From assembly GCA_022790575.1 (NCBI GenBank), contig JAAVXM010000046.1, positions 1-54,909 of the forward strand: DNA of 54,909 bases. Direction: 5' to 3'. Shown here piece by piece: positions 34,762 to 43,745 of the stretch. The DNA comes from Clostridia bacterium (GTDB lineage: Bacteria > Bacillota > Clostridia > TANB77 > CAG-508). Numbering within the stretch: position 1 is the stretch's first letter; each line of letters starts with the position of its first letter. The translations under genes and the position numbers were made by a program. The notes under the pieces are model-generated. The model was not told the origin of the DNA, did no database searches, and saw only the letters and a program-made list of their open reading frames with translations.

Positions 34762-35604
34762 TTGGATGAGGTGGTTACAATAAAAACATATTATTTAGAA
34801 AAAATGGATAAGCCTATAATATTTGCAAGGAAGATAAAAATAGAGAAAGATAATTTAAAAACATGTTTAAACTTAGAAAAAGAAAGCAATATTAAAAAGA
34901 TAGTAGACAGATTACTCAAAAATGAGGCAACACATGTAGTAATAAGCGAAGAACTAATTAATAACAGAAATTTAGTAAATGCATTAAATGCAAATGGATT
35001 AGAAATATTTGATGGGAGATGGTTAATAAAATATATAGCTATAGAAATATTAAACTACATAATAGATGTAAAGAAATTAAGAAAACAAGAGATAGAAATA
35101 GCAATAACAACAAATGAGATAACAGATTTGGTAATAGAAACAATAAAAACAATTGTAAAACAATATAAAAGAACAACAGTAGTAACAAATCACATAGAAA
35201 AATTTAGGAAGATAGAAAAAGACATTTATAATAAAGATGGAATATTAATAAGTGTATTAAACAATCAAAAAAAGAGTTTATTAAGACCACAAGTAATTTT
35301 GAATATGGATTTTAATAAAGAACTTTTAAACAAATATAACATAAATGAAAATGCAATAATACTAAATCTTGAAGGAGACATGAAGATTGAAAATAAAAGA
35401 TTTAATGGTGTGAATATAAATGACTATCAAATAAGTGTTGGAAGAGAAGAACTAGTATGGCGAGAAAATATGAAAGATTATAGAGAAAAGGATTTATTTG
35501 AGGCAATGTTATATACTAAAGACACATTTAAAAATATACGCAAAAAGATATTTAAAAGCAATATAACAATTAAAGAACTTTATGGTATTAATGGAAAAAT
35601 TTGA
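34762..35604 (+). CDS. Uncharacterised protein, possible Rossmann-like two-domain build
   Basis: A soluble 280-residue protein I cannot assign. The middle (about residues 95-200) alternates beta-strand and helix (EIEIAITTNEITDLVIETI, TTVVTNHIEKF, ILISVLNNQ, PQVILNMDF), reminiscent of a nucleotide-binding or dehydrogenase-like fold, but no glycine-rich loop is present. The C-terminal part is basic. It starts with TTG at 34762, preceded by AGGA at 34751-34754; GTG 34771 is an alternative. It lies between the GH18 gene and the class A PBP, which hints at an envelope link and nothing more. Confidence 0.6.
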   Translation: MDEVVTIKTYYLEKMDKPIIFARKIKIEKDNLKTCLNLEKESNIKKIVDRLLKNEATHVVISEELINNRNLVNALNANGLEIFDGRWLIKYIAIEILNYIIDVKKLRKQEIEIAITTNEITDLVIETIKTIVKQYKRTTVVTNHIEKFRKIEKDIYNKDGILISVLNNQKKSLLRPQVILNMDFNKELLNKYNINENAIILNLEGDMKIENKRFNGVNINDYQISVGREELVWRENMKDYREKDLFEAMLYTKDTFKNIRKKIFKSNITIKELYGINGKI

Positions 35605-35714
35605 AGATTTTATTAAAAGTCTTTCCTTTTTACAGAAAATATATTATAATGTTACCATACAATCCTTTGTGATTTTATTGAAATTCATTTGATACCATTG
35701 AGGAGGGGAACAAA

Positions 35715-38354
35715 ATGGAAGAAAAAAATAAAAAAGTGAAAAGCAAAAAATCAAAAGTGCCAAAACAAAAAAACAATAAAACGGGAAAAACAGGGAAGAC
35801 ACAAAATAAAGAATTAAAAGTAAAAAGTAAAGATACAAAAATGAAATTCAAATACAAACACCCTAAACTATCAATTGCAATAAAAATATTAATAGTATTA
35901 ATATTAATACTATGTGTAATTGGTGCAGGAGTTGTAATAGGTCTTATATATGGAGTATGGGGAGACGACTTTACAATAGACATGTCAGAGTTAATAATGA
36001 AAGAAAACTCGGTTATTGTAGATTCAGAAGGAAATATATTAGCAGAGCTTAATGGAGATGAAAGCAGAAAAATAATAACATTAGAAGAAATGTCACCATA
36101 TTTACCAAAAGCATATATAGCTATAGAAGATGAAAGATATGAACAACATCATGGAGTAGACATAAAAAGAACAGGAGCAGCGATACTATCATTTGTAACA
36201 CATGGAGGAAAATCAACAGCAGGTGGAGGTAGTACAATAACACAGCAATTAGTAAAAAACGTAACACAAGATAAACAATCAAAAGGAATAGAGGGAGTAC
36301 TAAGAAAACTAAAAGAATGGTCAAAAGCATATCAAATAGAACAAGTAATGTCAAAAGACCAAATACTTGAAGTATACTTAAATTTAATATATGTAGCAGG
36401 TGGAGGTAGTGAAAAACATGGTGTAGAAATAGGAGCAGAATACTATTTCAATAAAAATGCAAAAGACTTAAGTATAGCACAATGTGCATTTTTAGCAGGA
36501 ATAAACCATTCACCAAACAAGTATAATCCATATTCTCAAACAGATGTAACTGAAAAAATTGCAAAAAGAACAAAAACTGTATTATCTCAAATGAAGAAAT
36601 TTGATTATATAACACAAGAAGAATATGATGGAGCAGTTGCAGAAGTAGAAGCAGGATTCAAATTTGAAAATGGAGTTAAAGGTAATGTATATTCATCACA
36701 TACAGATGCATTAATAAATCAAGTAATAACTCAGATAATGGAAGAAAAGCAAATATCTCAAGATGCAGCTGAAACATATTTACAAACAAGTGGATTGAAA
36801 ATTTATTCAACACAAGTATCATCTATCCAAGCAGCAGCAGAAGAGGAAGTAAAGAAAGAGAAATATATAGAGAGGTCTAAAGCAAATAAAGATGAAAATG
36901 GAGTAGGCTTAACAACACAAACTGGTATAGCAATAATAGAACCTTCAACAGGATATGTTGTAGGCTGTATGGGACAAATTGGAACTAAAGACAGTTCAAG
37001 AGGATTTAACAGAGCTACAGCAACAAGGCAAACTGGTTCATCAATAAAACCATTAGCAGACATATTGCCAGCAATTGAAGAAGGAACAATTACACCAGCA
37101 ACAATATATGAAGATTCTCCAACAACATTTGGAAAAGATTATGCACCAAAGAACTATAATAGATTTACAGGAAAAAGAACAGTAAGAGATTCAACAACAA
37201 CATCTCAAAACATACCATTTGTAAAAATAATTGTAGAGTTAGGACCAAAGAAATCAATTGAATATATGAAGAAAATGGGAATATCAACTTTAGATGAAGA
37301 AAAAGATGCATATCCATCATTAGGTATTGGAGGATTAACATATGGAATAAGCCCACTAGAAATGGCAGCAGCATATGCTATGATTGCAAATGATGGAGTA
37401 TATATAAAACCAACATTCTATTCAAAAATAGAAGATTCAGATGGTAAAGTTGTATTACAACCAGAACAAAAAACAGAAAAGGTTTGTTCGCCAGAAACAG
37501 CATATATAGTAAAAGACTTATTAACATCTGTAGTAAAAGGGTCTCCAGGTTATGGAGGAACAGCATCATATTGTGCAATAAAAGGATTTGATGTAGCTGC
37601 AAAAACAGGTACAACAAATGAGAGTAAAGACAGATGGCTATGTGGATTTACAAATAATTATGCAGCTGCTGTATGGTATGGATATGATACACCAGAAACA
37701 GTTAGAGCAAAAGATAACCCAGCTGGAAAAATATTTGCAGGAATTATGTCATCAATACACAAAGGAATTTCAGGTTCAACGTTTAAAAGACCAGAAGGAG
37801 TTGTATCAGCGGCAGTATGTAGAGATAGTGGATTACTTGCATCAGATAAATGTCATGATAAATATGAAGAAATATTCCTTAAAAATCATCTACCAGGTAC
37901 ATGTGATGCACATCAAAGCCAATATGCTATTTGTAGAGAATCAGGAAAACTTGCAAATGAGTATTGTCCAGCAGACCAAAGAGAAACAAGAATAAGTAAT
38001 TATATATATGAAAAAGAAAGACTAGGTTTATGGAAAACGCCAAATATAGGAACATCACATGGAGAAGCACCAACAGAGTATTGTACGATACACACTAAAC
38101 CAGAAGAAGTGACTCCACCTGTTACACCTCAAGAGCCACAACAACCAGAAAAACCAGAAGAAAAGGACCCAGACAAGAAGCCAGATGAAGGAAAAGACCC
38201 AGACAAAAAACCAGACGAAGGAAAAGACCCAGATAACAAACCAGATGAAGGAAAAGACCCAGATAATAAACCTGATGATGGCAATAATGGAGGCTCAGGA
38301 GAAGGTGGAAATAATGGCAATGACAACAATAATAAACCAGAGAACAATGGATAA
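35715..38354 (+). CDS. Class A penicillin-binding protein (transglycosylase and transpeptidase)
   Basis: Bifunctional peptidoglycan synthase. A Lys-rich cytoplasmic tail (residues 1-55) and one membrane helix (about 57-80) lead to the GT51 domain with the catalytic Glu in EDERYEQHHG (about residue 138) and GGSTITQQLVKN. The transpeptidase has SSIK with nucleophile Ser about 442, SQN in the second motif and KTGT at about 630-633. After that comes a Cys-containing extension (about 700-800) and a tail with four copies of a 10-residue unit, GKDPDxKPDE, and a Gly/Asn-rich end. PBP1A/PonA type. RBS GAGGAGGGG. Confidence 0.95.
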   Translation: MEEKNKKVKSKKSKVPKQKNNKTGKTGKTQNKELKVKSKDTKMKFKYKHPKLSIAIKILIVLILILCVIGAGVVIGLIYGVWGDDFTIDMSELIMKENSVIVDSEGNILAELNGDESRKIITLEEMSPYLPKAYIAIEDERYEQHHGVDIKRTGAAILSFVTHGGKSTAGGGSTITQQLVKNVTQDKQSKGIEGVLRKLKEWSKAYQIEQVMSKDQILEVYLNLIYVAGGGSEKHGVEIGAEYYFNKNAKDLSIAQCAFLAGINHSPNKYNPYSQTDVTEKIAKRTKTVLSQMKKFDYITQEEYDGAVAEVEAGFKFENGVKGNVYSSHTDALINQVITQIMEEKQISQDAAETYLQTSGLKIYSTQVSSIQAAAEEEVKKEKYIERSKANKDENGVGLTTQTGIAIIEPSTGYVVGCMGQIGTKDSSRGFNRATATRQTGSSIKPLADILPAIEEGTITPATIYEDSPTTFGKDYAPKNYNRFTGKRTVRDSTTTSQNIPFVKIIVELGPKKSIEYMKKMGISTLDEEKDAYPSLGIGGLTYGISPLEMAAAYAMIANDGVYIKPTFYSKIEDSDGKVVLQPEQKTEKVCSPETAYIVKDLLTSVVKGSPGYGGTASYCAIKGFDVAAKTGTTNESKDRWLCGFTNNYAAAVWYGYDTPETVRAKDNPAGKIFAGIMSSIHKGISGSTFKRPEGVVSAAVCRDSGLLASDKCHDKYEEIFLKNHLPGTCDAHQSQYAICRESGKLANEYCPADQRETRISNYIYEKERLGLWKTPNIGTSHGEAPTEYCTIHTKPEEVTPPVTPQEPQQPEKPEEKDPDKKPDEGKDPDKKPDEGKDPDNKPDEGKDPDNKPDDGNNGGSGEGGNNGNDNNNKPENNG
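38164..38280 (+). repeat. Four 30-base in-frame repeats in the PBP tail
   Basis: Unit of ten codons (Gly-Lys-Asp-Pro-Asp-Lys/Asn-Lys-Pro-Asp-Glu) repeated about four times with few silent or Lys-to-Asn changes. The repeats can expand or contract without breaking the frame and probably form a flexible, acidic wall-spanning tail. Confidence 0.85.
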
Positions 38355-38369
38355 TTTATAAAAATCAGA

Positions 38370-38397
38370 AAAAAGCCACAAATAAAAGTGGCTTTTT
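38370..38397 (+). terminator. Terminator after the PBP gene
   Basis: AAAAAGCCAC (38370-38379) and GTGGCTTTTT (38388-38397), 10-bp stem with an eight-base loop and a T-run inside the 3' arm. Confidence 0.85.
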
Positions 38398-38428
38398 GAG
38401 ATAAATATTAATCAAAAAGGAGAAAATA

Positions 38429-39811
38429 ATGGATATTTATTTTTATAATACATTAACAAATAAGAAAGAAAAATTCAATTCGATTGAAAAAGATAAGGTA
38501 AAAATCTACTCATGTGGTCCAACAGTTTACAAAAATGCAACAATAGGAAATATGAGAACAAATTTATTTCAAGATACTCTTAGGAGAGTACTTAGATATA
38601 ATGGACTTGAACTTAAACATGTAATGAATATAACAGATGTAGGACATCTTGTTTCTGATGGAGATGAAGGAGAAGACAAAATGTTAAAATCAGCTAAAGA
38701 AGAAAATAAAACTCCATTAGAGATTGCAGAATATTATACAAACTTATTTTTTAAAGATTTAGAAAGACTAAATATAGAAAAGCCAGAAGTGATTTGTAAA
38801 GCTACAGAACATATACAAGAAATGTTAGAAATGGTACAAAAAATAATAGATAATGGATATGGATATGAAACATCTACAGCTATATATTTTGATGTTTCAA
38901 AGTTAGATGAATATGGAATACTTTCAGGTGTAAATTTAAGGGAACAAAAGGCAGGAGCGAGAGTAGATGTAGACCCAGAAAAAAGAAATCCATATGATTT
39001 TGCATTATGGATAAAAGCACCAGAAAACCACTTAATGAAGTGGGATAGTCCATGGGGGGCAAGTTATCCAGGATGGCATATAGAATGTTCAGCAATGAGT
39101 ACAAAGTATCTTGGAGAGGAATTTGATATACATACAGGTGGAATAGATTTAATACCTACACACCATGAAAATGAAATTGCTCAAAGCAAAGGGACATGCG
39201 GAAAAATTCCAGCACATTATTGGATGCATGGAGAATATTTACTTATAAATGGTGGGAAAATGTCAAAAAGCCTTGGAAATGTTTATTTGTTAGATGATAT
39301 TATAAATAAAGGATATGACCCATTGGTATATAGATTATTTAATTTCTCTTGTCATTACAAAGGAAAACTAAACTTTACATGGGATGGCATAGATGCAGCT
39401 TCAACATCTCTAGAAAGATTAAGAGAAGGATATCAAAAGCATTTGAATGGAACAGCGAATATACCAAACAATGTTATTACAGATATTGAAAATAAATTCC
39501 ACAAAGCTATAAATGATGACTTAAATATGCCTCTTGCAATGAGTGCTGTATGGGAAGCTGTGAAATACTCAGAAAAGTCTCCTGAAATAGCACATTTATT
39601 AGAAAAGTTTGATACTGTTTTAGGTATTGATATTACTAAAAAGAAAGAACAAAAGGAAATTCCACAAGAAATTTTAGATTTAATGGAACAGAGAAAGACT
39701 GCTAGATTAGAGAAAAATTGGGCTGAGTCTGATAGAATTAGGGATTTAATTACAGAAAAGGGTTATTCTGTAAAAGATACAAAGGATGGAATGGAGATTT
39801 CAGTTTTATAA
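38429..39811 (+). CDS. cysS: Cysteinyl-tRNA synthetase
   Basis: Class I synthetase that charges tRNA-Cys. The N-terminal signature CGPTVYKNATIGNMRT carries the zinc Cys and a HIGH variant (TIGN); further ligands are in WHIECSAMS and HHENEIAQS. The KMSKS loop GGKMSKSLGN lies near residues 276-285. The C-terminal helix bundle is present, 460 residues in total. The ATG follows AAAAAGGAG. No T-box is found ahead of it, in contrast with glyQS; the PBP terminator is immediately upstream. Confidence 0.97.
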   Translation: MDIYFYNTLTNKKEKFNSIEKDKVKIYSCGPTVYKNATIGNMRTNLFQDTLRRVLRYNGLELKHVMNITDVGHLVSDGDEGEDKMLKSAKEENKTPLEIAEYYTNLFFKDLERLNIEKPEVICKATEHIQEMLEMVQKIIDNGYGYETSTAIYFDVSKLDEYGILSGVNLREQKAGARVDVDPEKRNPYDFALWIKAPENHLMKWDSPWGASYPGWHIECSAMSTKYLGEEFDIHTGGIDLIPTHHENEIAQSKGTCGKIPAHYWMHGEYLLINGGKMSKSLGNVYLLDDIINKGYDPLVYRLFNFSCHYKGKLNFTWDGIDAASTSLERLREGYQKHLNGTANIPNNVITDIENKFHKAINDDLNMPLAMSAVWEAVKYSEKSPEIAHLLEKFDTVLGIDITKKKEQKEIPQEILDLMEQRKTARLEKNWAESDRIRDLITEKGYSVKDTKDGMEISVL

Positions 39812-39890
39812 TATTTTCTACAAAGATATTGACTACATTGCATTGTTAATATAAAATAAGGGAAGAAAAGATAAAAGGAGAGATAAACAA

Positions 39891-41495
39891 ATGCAAAAAA
39901 TATCAAAATGTAAAGTTGATGATAAAAATCAAAAGGATTTAGTTAAATGTTCAAATAAAGAGAAAGGTGCAATAACTTTATTTGTATTAGTAACCTGTTT
40001 GTTTTTTGCATTTATATTAATAGCACTATATATTTCTAATACAAATAAATTGCAAACACAAGAAAAACTTGTTAAGCAAATACAAGATAATTATGCAAAT
40101 AATTTGGATGATGTTTATGAATCAGAAGAGGAGATTCCTGAGTCAGACCTTCCTTGGATTTGGGAAGTGAATGCTGATGGGAATGTTGAAATTACAGGAA
40201 TTGATTTTACAAATGTTGTAACAGATAAAAGAGAGGAAAATACAAAACCAGATGAAGGGCTATATGATTTATATGAAGATTTATATAAAGATGAAGATGA
40301 GGATGAAGAGGAAGATGATTGGGATATAGGTCAAGACCAATATTACTCGGGATATAAAGCAAATTTTGAAACATTAAAAACTCCTCAATATATTGACGGA
40401 AAAAAAGTTGTAAAATTTAGTTTTAGAGATAGTGTTTTAAATAGAGCCCAAACATCTACAAACATATATGGAATAAAGAGAATAATATTTTCAGAAGGAC
40501 TCGAAGAAGTAGGTAATGACTTTTGGAATCGTAACTCTGGCGGAGTTGAGGAAATTGGTTTTAGTATTAATTATTCTGCTTTTTCATTAGAGTTTCCTAC
40601 TTTAATGGAAGTAAAATTTCCTAAAAGTCTAAAAAAAATAGGTAATAGAATTTGTGCAGGAGCTAATGGGTTGAAAAGTGTAGTAATTCCACCAAATGTT
40701 ACGGAGATAGGTAATAGTGCTTTTATTGATTGTGGTTTAACTAGTATTATTATACCTGAAAGTGTAATAAAAATAGGAGATAGAGTTTTTGAAGGTTGCA
40801 GTTCACTGACAACCATAAATATTCCTCAAAATGTAAAAAATGTTGGAAAAGGTATTTTTGCAAAATGTACTAACTTGGAAGAGATTGTAGTAGATAATAG
40901 GAATTCAGTGTATGATAGTAGAGCAAATTGTAATGCTATTGTAGAGAAAAATACTAACATAATAACAAATACCTGTAAGAATACTAATATAATTGATGGG
41001 ATAATAGAAATAGGAGAATATGCATTTTATGGTCAATCTGGAGCTACAGAAATTAAATTTCCTAAAAGTATAAAAAAGATACAAAGACGAGCTTTCTTTG
41101 AATATAATAAATTGAAAAAAGTAGAATTTAATGAAGGGCTAGAAGAAATTGGTGATCATGCATTTAGTGGGGGATATAAGTTTAGTTTAGGCTTTGGAAG
41201 TGCAACTTTACCATCAACGATAAAATCAATTGGAAGTAGTGTTTTTTCTAATGATTATAGAACGTTTGATTTGTTTTTTGCAGAAGGAACAACAAGTTTA
41301 AATTTTGATTTGATAAAGGATAAAAGATATATTATGCATATACCAAGTTCAGTTCATACAATTACTGGAATCATTGGAAGCGATGGATATCCAAGTGGGA
41401 CTTTAAATTTTTCAAATGGAAAACACCCAGCTTTAACGATACCAGAAAATAGATGGAACGCAGCAAAGATAATAATACAAGGAGTAGAAGTATAG
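39891..41495 (+). CDS. Prepilin-like BspA-type leucine-rich repeat surface protein
   Basis: A 534-residue surface protein. Basic N-terminus, then KEKGAITLFVLV with a hydrophobic helix (about residues 25-46), an intact prepilin-like leader of the kind lost in the two copies at 8725 and 28946. An acidic spacer (EDEDEEEDD) precedes about eight BspA-type LRR_5 repeats (about residues 190-500), recognisable by recurring phrases such as SLKKIGNRIC, IPPNVTEIGNSAF, IPESVIKIGD and LEEIGDHAF. LRR_5 proteins bind host or bacterial surfaces. The ATG at 39891 follows AAAAGGAGA. It is followed 11 bases later by the O-antigen-ligase-like gene. Confidence 0.85.
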   Translation: MQKISKCKVDDKNQKDLVKCSNKEKGAITLFVLVTCLFFAFILIALYISNTNKLQTQEKLVKQIQDNYANNLDDVYESEEEIPESDLPWIWEVNADGNVEITGIDFTNVVTDKREENTKPDEGLYDLYEDLYKDEDEDEEEDDWDIGQDQYYSGYKANFETLKTPQYIDGKKVVKFSFRDSVLNRAQTSTNIYGIKRIIFSEGLEEVGNDFWNRNSGGVEEIGFSINYSAFSLEFPTLMEVKFPKSLKKIGNRICAGANGLKSVVIPPNVTEIGNSAFIDCGLTSIIIPESVIKIGDRVFEGCSSLTTINIPQNVKNVGKGIFAKCTNLEEIVVDNRNSVYDSRANCNAIVEKNTNIITNTCKNTNIIDGIIEIGEYAFYGQSGATEIKFPKSIKKIQRRAFFEYNKLKKVEFNEGLEEIGDHAFSGGYKFSLGFGSATLPSTIKSIGSSVFSNDYRTFDLFFAEGTTSLNFDLIKDKRYIMHIPSSVHTITGIIGSDGYPSGTLNFSNGKHPALTIPENRWNAAKIIIQGVEV

Positions 41496-41505
41496 AAAAT
41501 AAAAT

Positions 41506-43665
41506 ATGTTAAAAGATAAGAAAATGCTAGTAATAGTTACATCAATAATATTTATGATTTCAAGTATATTGATAGAAAGCAAAAATAAATATTATGTATA
41601 TTTACAAATACTAAGCTATGGAATAGTCGCTATATATTTATTAATACAGAGAAAAAAGATAAAAATAATAGAAAATAAGTTAGACATATTTGTAATATTG
41701 TTAGTAATCTCAACAGCTGTACCAGTACTAAGCAATACATATACAAGTTTGCATGGAACAGTATTAACAATATTACAATATATGTATATATTTGGTATTT
41801 ATATTATTGGTAAGAGTTGTACAAATTCTAAAAAAGGTTTAGATAAAATAATAACAATAGTATTAATAGCAACAGGGGTATTAACAATACTAATAGGGAT
41901 AGAAGACATAACTACCCATAAAATAGTGGGGACATTAAAAAAAATAGGACATACAGAGTACTTAAATGGAGAAGACAGATTAATATCAGTATTTGGCTAT
42001 TCAAATGTCTTAGCTGTGTACATTGCAAGTTTAGTATTTATAAATATCAGTGAAGCATTAAAAGCCAAAAATGAAATAGGAAAGTCAATATATAAAACAA
42101 TTACATATATATTTATAACAGGGATTATATTAACATATAGTAAAGGGATTTTTATAGTATTTCCAATACTAATGATAGCATATACAATAAAAGAAAAAGA
42201 CAATAGAAGTGAAATAATACAAAACCTTCTAATTTCAAGTGCTATGGCACTAATATATATAACAATATTTGAAAACATATCAGATAATATAATGAAATTT
42301 ATGTTATTTCCAGCGAGTATGATTTTATGTTTTGAGATTAACTTAGCTATAGAAAAATATGGAATAAAGCTAGAAAAAAAACATATAAAAGCTTTAGTAA
42401 TAATATTAATAATCAGTATATTAATAATATTAATGTATATAGCAATAAATTTAAAAATATATGGAGAATATAAAATATATTCAGGCCCAGAGAAAACAGG
42501 CCATGGTGCTAAAATAATAAACAATGTAAAAGGTGAACAGAAATATAATATAGAATTTGAGCTTGAAGCAAAATCACCATTTAAAGGGGAAAATATTTTT
42601 GACATAAAAGTTGTACAAAGAGATAAAAAAAATAAAAAACTAGAGGAAGAGGAAATTTCTTTTGGAAATTATAAAGGAATAAAAGTTATAGAAATTATAA
42701 CAAATGCTAATACTTCAGAACTAAAGATAGAATTTATTGTTAGAAACATAGATAGCACATTAATAATTAAAAAACTGATTTTTAATGGACAAGAAATACC
42801 ATTAAAATATAAATACTTACCAACAAAACTAGTTAATAAAGTTAAAAACATAAACATAAATTATAAGACAGCACAAGAAAGAATAACAGTTATAAAAGAT
42901 GCATTAAAGTTATCTAAGGAAAACTTTATATTTGGAATAGGCGGAAATGGATGGCAGCATAATTATAAGAACATCCAAGAATATGACTATACTGTAAATA
43001 AGATACATAGCTATCCAGCAAAAGTTATTTTAGAATATGGTGTATTAGGAATAATCACATATTTAGGAATAGCGGTTATAGTAATAAGTACAACAATAAA
43101 AAGTAAAAATGCAGAATTAACACCAATATTATTTGCGATATTAGTAATAGGATTTCACAGTTTAATTGATGCTGATATGGAATTTATGCATATTTTAGTA
43201 TATACTTTTATGTTATTAGCTATTGTATCTAAAAATATAGATGAACATTACAAGAAGAACAAGTTTATAAATATCATTTTTGCAATTATAATGATTTTTA
43301 GTATTTATTTATCTATAGACAAAAGCTTATATGATACTAATTCTAAAATATCAGAGTTGATTAGTCAAAGAAATGGTTTACAATCTACATCAGATAAATA
43401 TAAAAGCATTAATACTAAAATCGCGAAGCAATATGAAAAAATATCTAAATATGAAAGACATAATGAAATCTACTTCTATGACAAGATTATAGAATATTAT
43501 AGTAAATCAAATTATGAGAATAAAGATGAGAAATTGAAAGAATACTATAATAAAATGTCAGAGTATATATATGTACATAAACTCGAAAAAAATTATAATG
43601 AAATGTTAGAACTAATACATAATGAGATACAAAAAATAACATCTGAGGAAGAGAATATACATTAA
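41506..43665 (+). CDS. O-antigen ligase/polymerase-like membrane protein
   Basis: A 719-residue protein with about twelve membrane helices, fitting the Wzy/WaaL (O-antigen ligase, PF04932) family. Conserved phrases are RLISVFGYSNVLAVYIA (about residues 148-165), LTYSKGIF, and, near 475-490, the large loop FIFGIGGNGWQ with HSYPAKVILEYGVLG. A beta-rich extracellular insert of about 120 residues (about 315-440) splits the helices, and a helical charged tail of over 100 residues follows the last one. Such proteins join or polymerise glycans at the outer membrane face. It starts 11 bases after the LRR gene, so they are likely co-transcribed. Confidence 0.82.
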   Translation: MLKDKKMLVIVTSIIFMISSILIESKNKYYVYLQILSYGIVAIYLLIQRKKIKIIENKLDIFVILLVISTAVPVLSNTYTSLHGTVLTILQYMYIFGIYIIGKSCTNSKKGLDKIITIVLIATGVLTILIGIEDITTHKIVGTLKKIGHTEYLNGEDRLISVFGYSNVLAVYIASLVFINISEALKAKNEIGKSIYKTITYIFITGIILTYSKGIFIVFPILMIAYTIKEKDNRSEIIQNLLISSAMALIYITIFENISDNIMKFMLFPASMILCFEINLAIEKYGIKLEKKHIKALVIILIISILIILMYIAINLKIYGEYKIYSGPEKTGHGAKIINNVKGEQKYNIEFELEAKSPFKGENIFDIKVVQRDKKNKKLEEEEISFGNYKGIKVIEIITNANTSELKIEFIVRNIDSTLIIKKLIFNGQEIPLKYKYLPTKLVNKVKNININYKTAQERITVIKDALKLSKENFIFGIGGNGWQHNYKNIQEYDYTVNKIHSYPAKVILEYGVLGIITYLGIAVIVISTTIKSKNAELTPILFAILVIGFHSLIDADMEFMHILVYTFMLLAIVSKNIDEHYKKNKFINIIFAIIMIFSIYLSIDKSLYDTNSKISELISQRNGLQSTSDKYKSINTKIAKQYEKISKYERHNEIYFYDKIIEYYSKSNYENKDEKLKEYYNKMSEYIYVHKLEKNYNEMLELIHNEIQKITSEEENIH

Positions 43666-43745
43666 GAGAGGAATAATTTGAATGACTTAAAAGAATTCGT
43701 AAGAGCAATGATAAATTTAAAAAGATAACAAAGGGAAGAGAAAAT

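Noticed and set aside
37618..37995. Plus-strand ORF of 125 codons inside the PBP gene
   Set aside because: It lies wholly inside the transpeptidase part in another frame, with no start signal and an implausible Gln/Lys composition.
39835..39860. Possible promoter TTGACT with TATAAA before the LRR gene
   Set aside because: The spacer is only 15 bases; I do not call it.
43678..43728. 16-codon frame MNDLKEFVRAMINLKR between the ligase-like gene and argS
   Set aside because: It has a TTG start and an AGAGAGGA-like site, but is too short to support without a second example or conservation.
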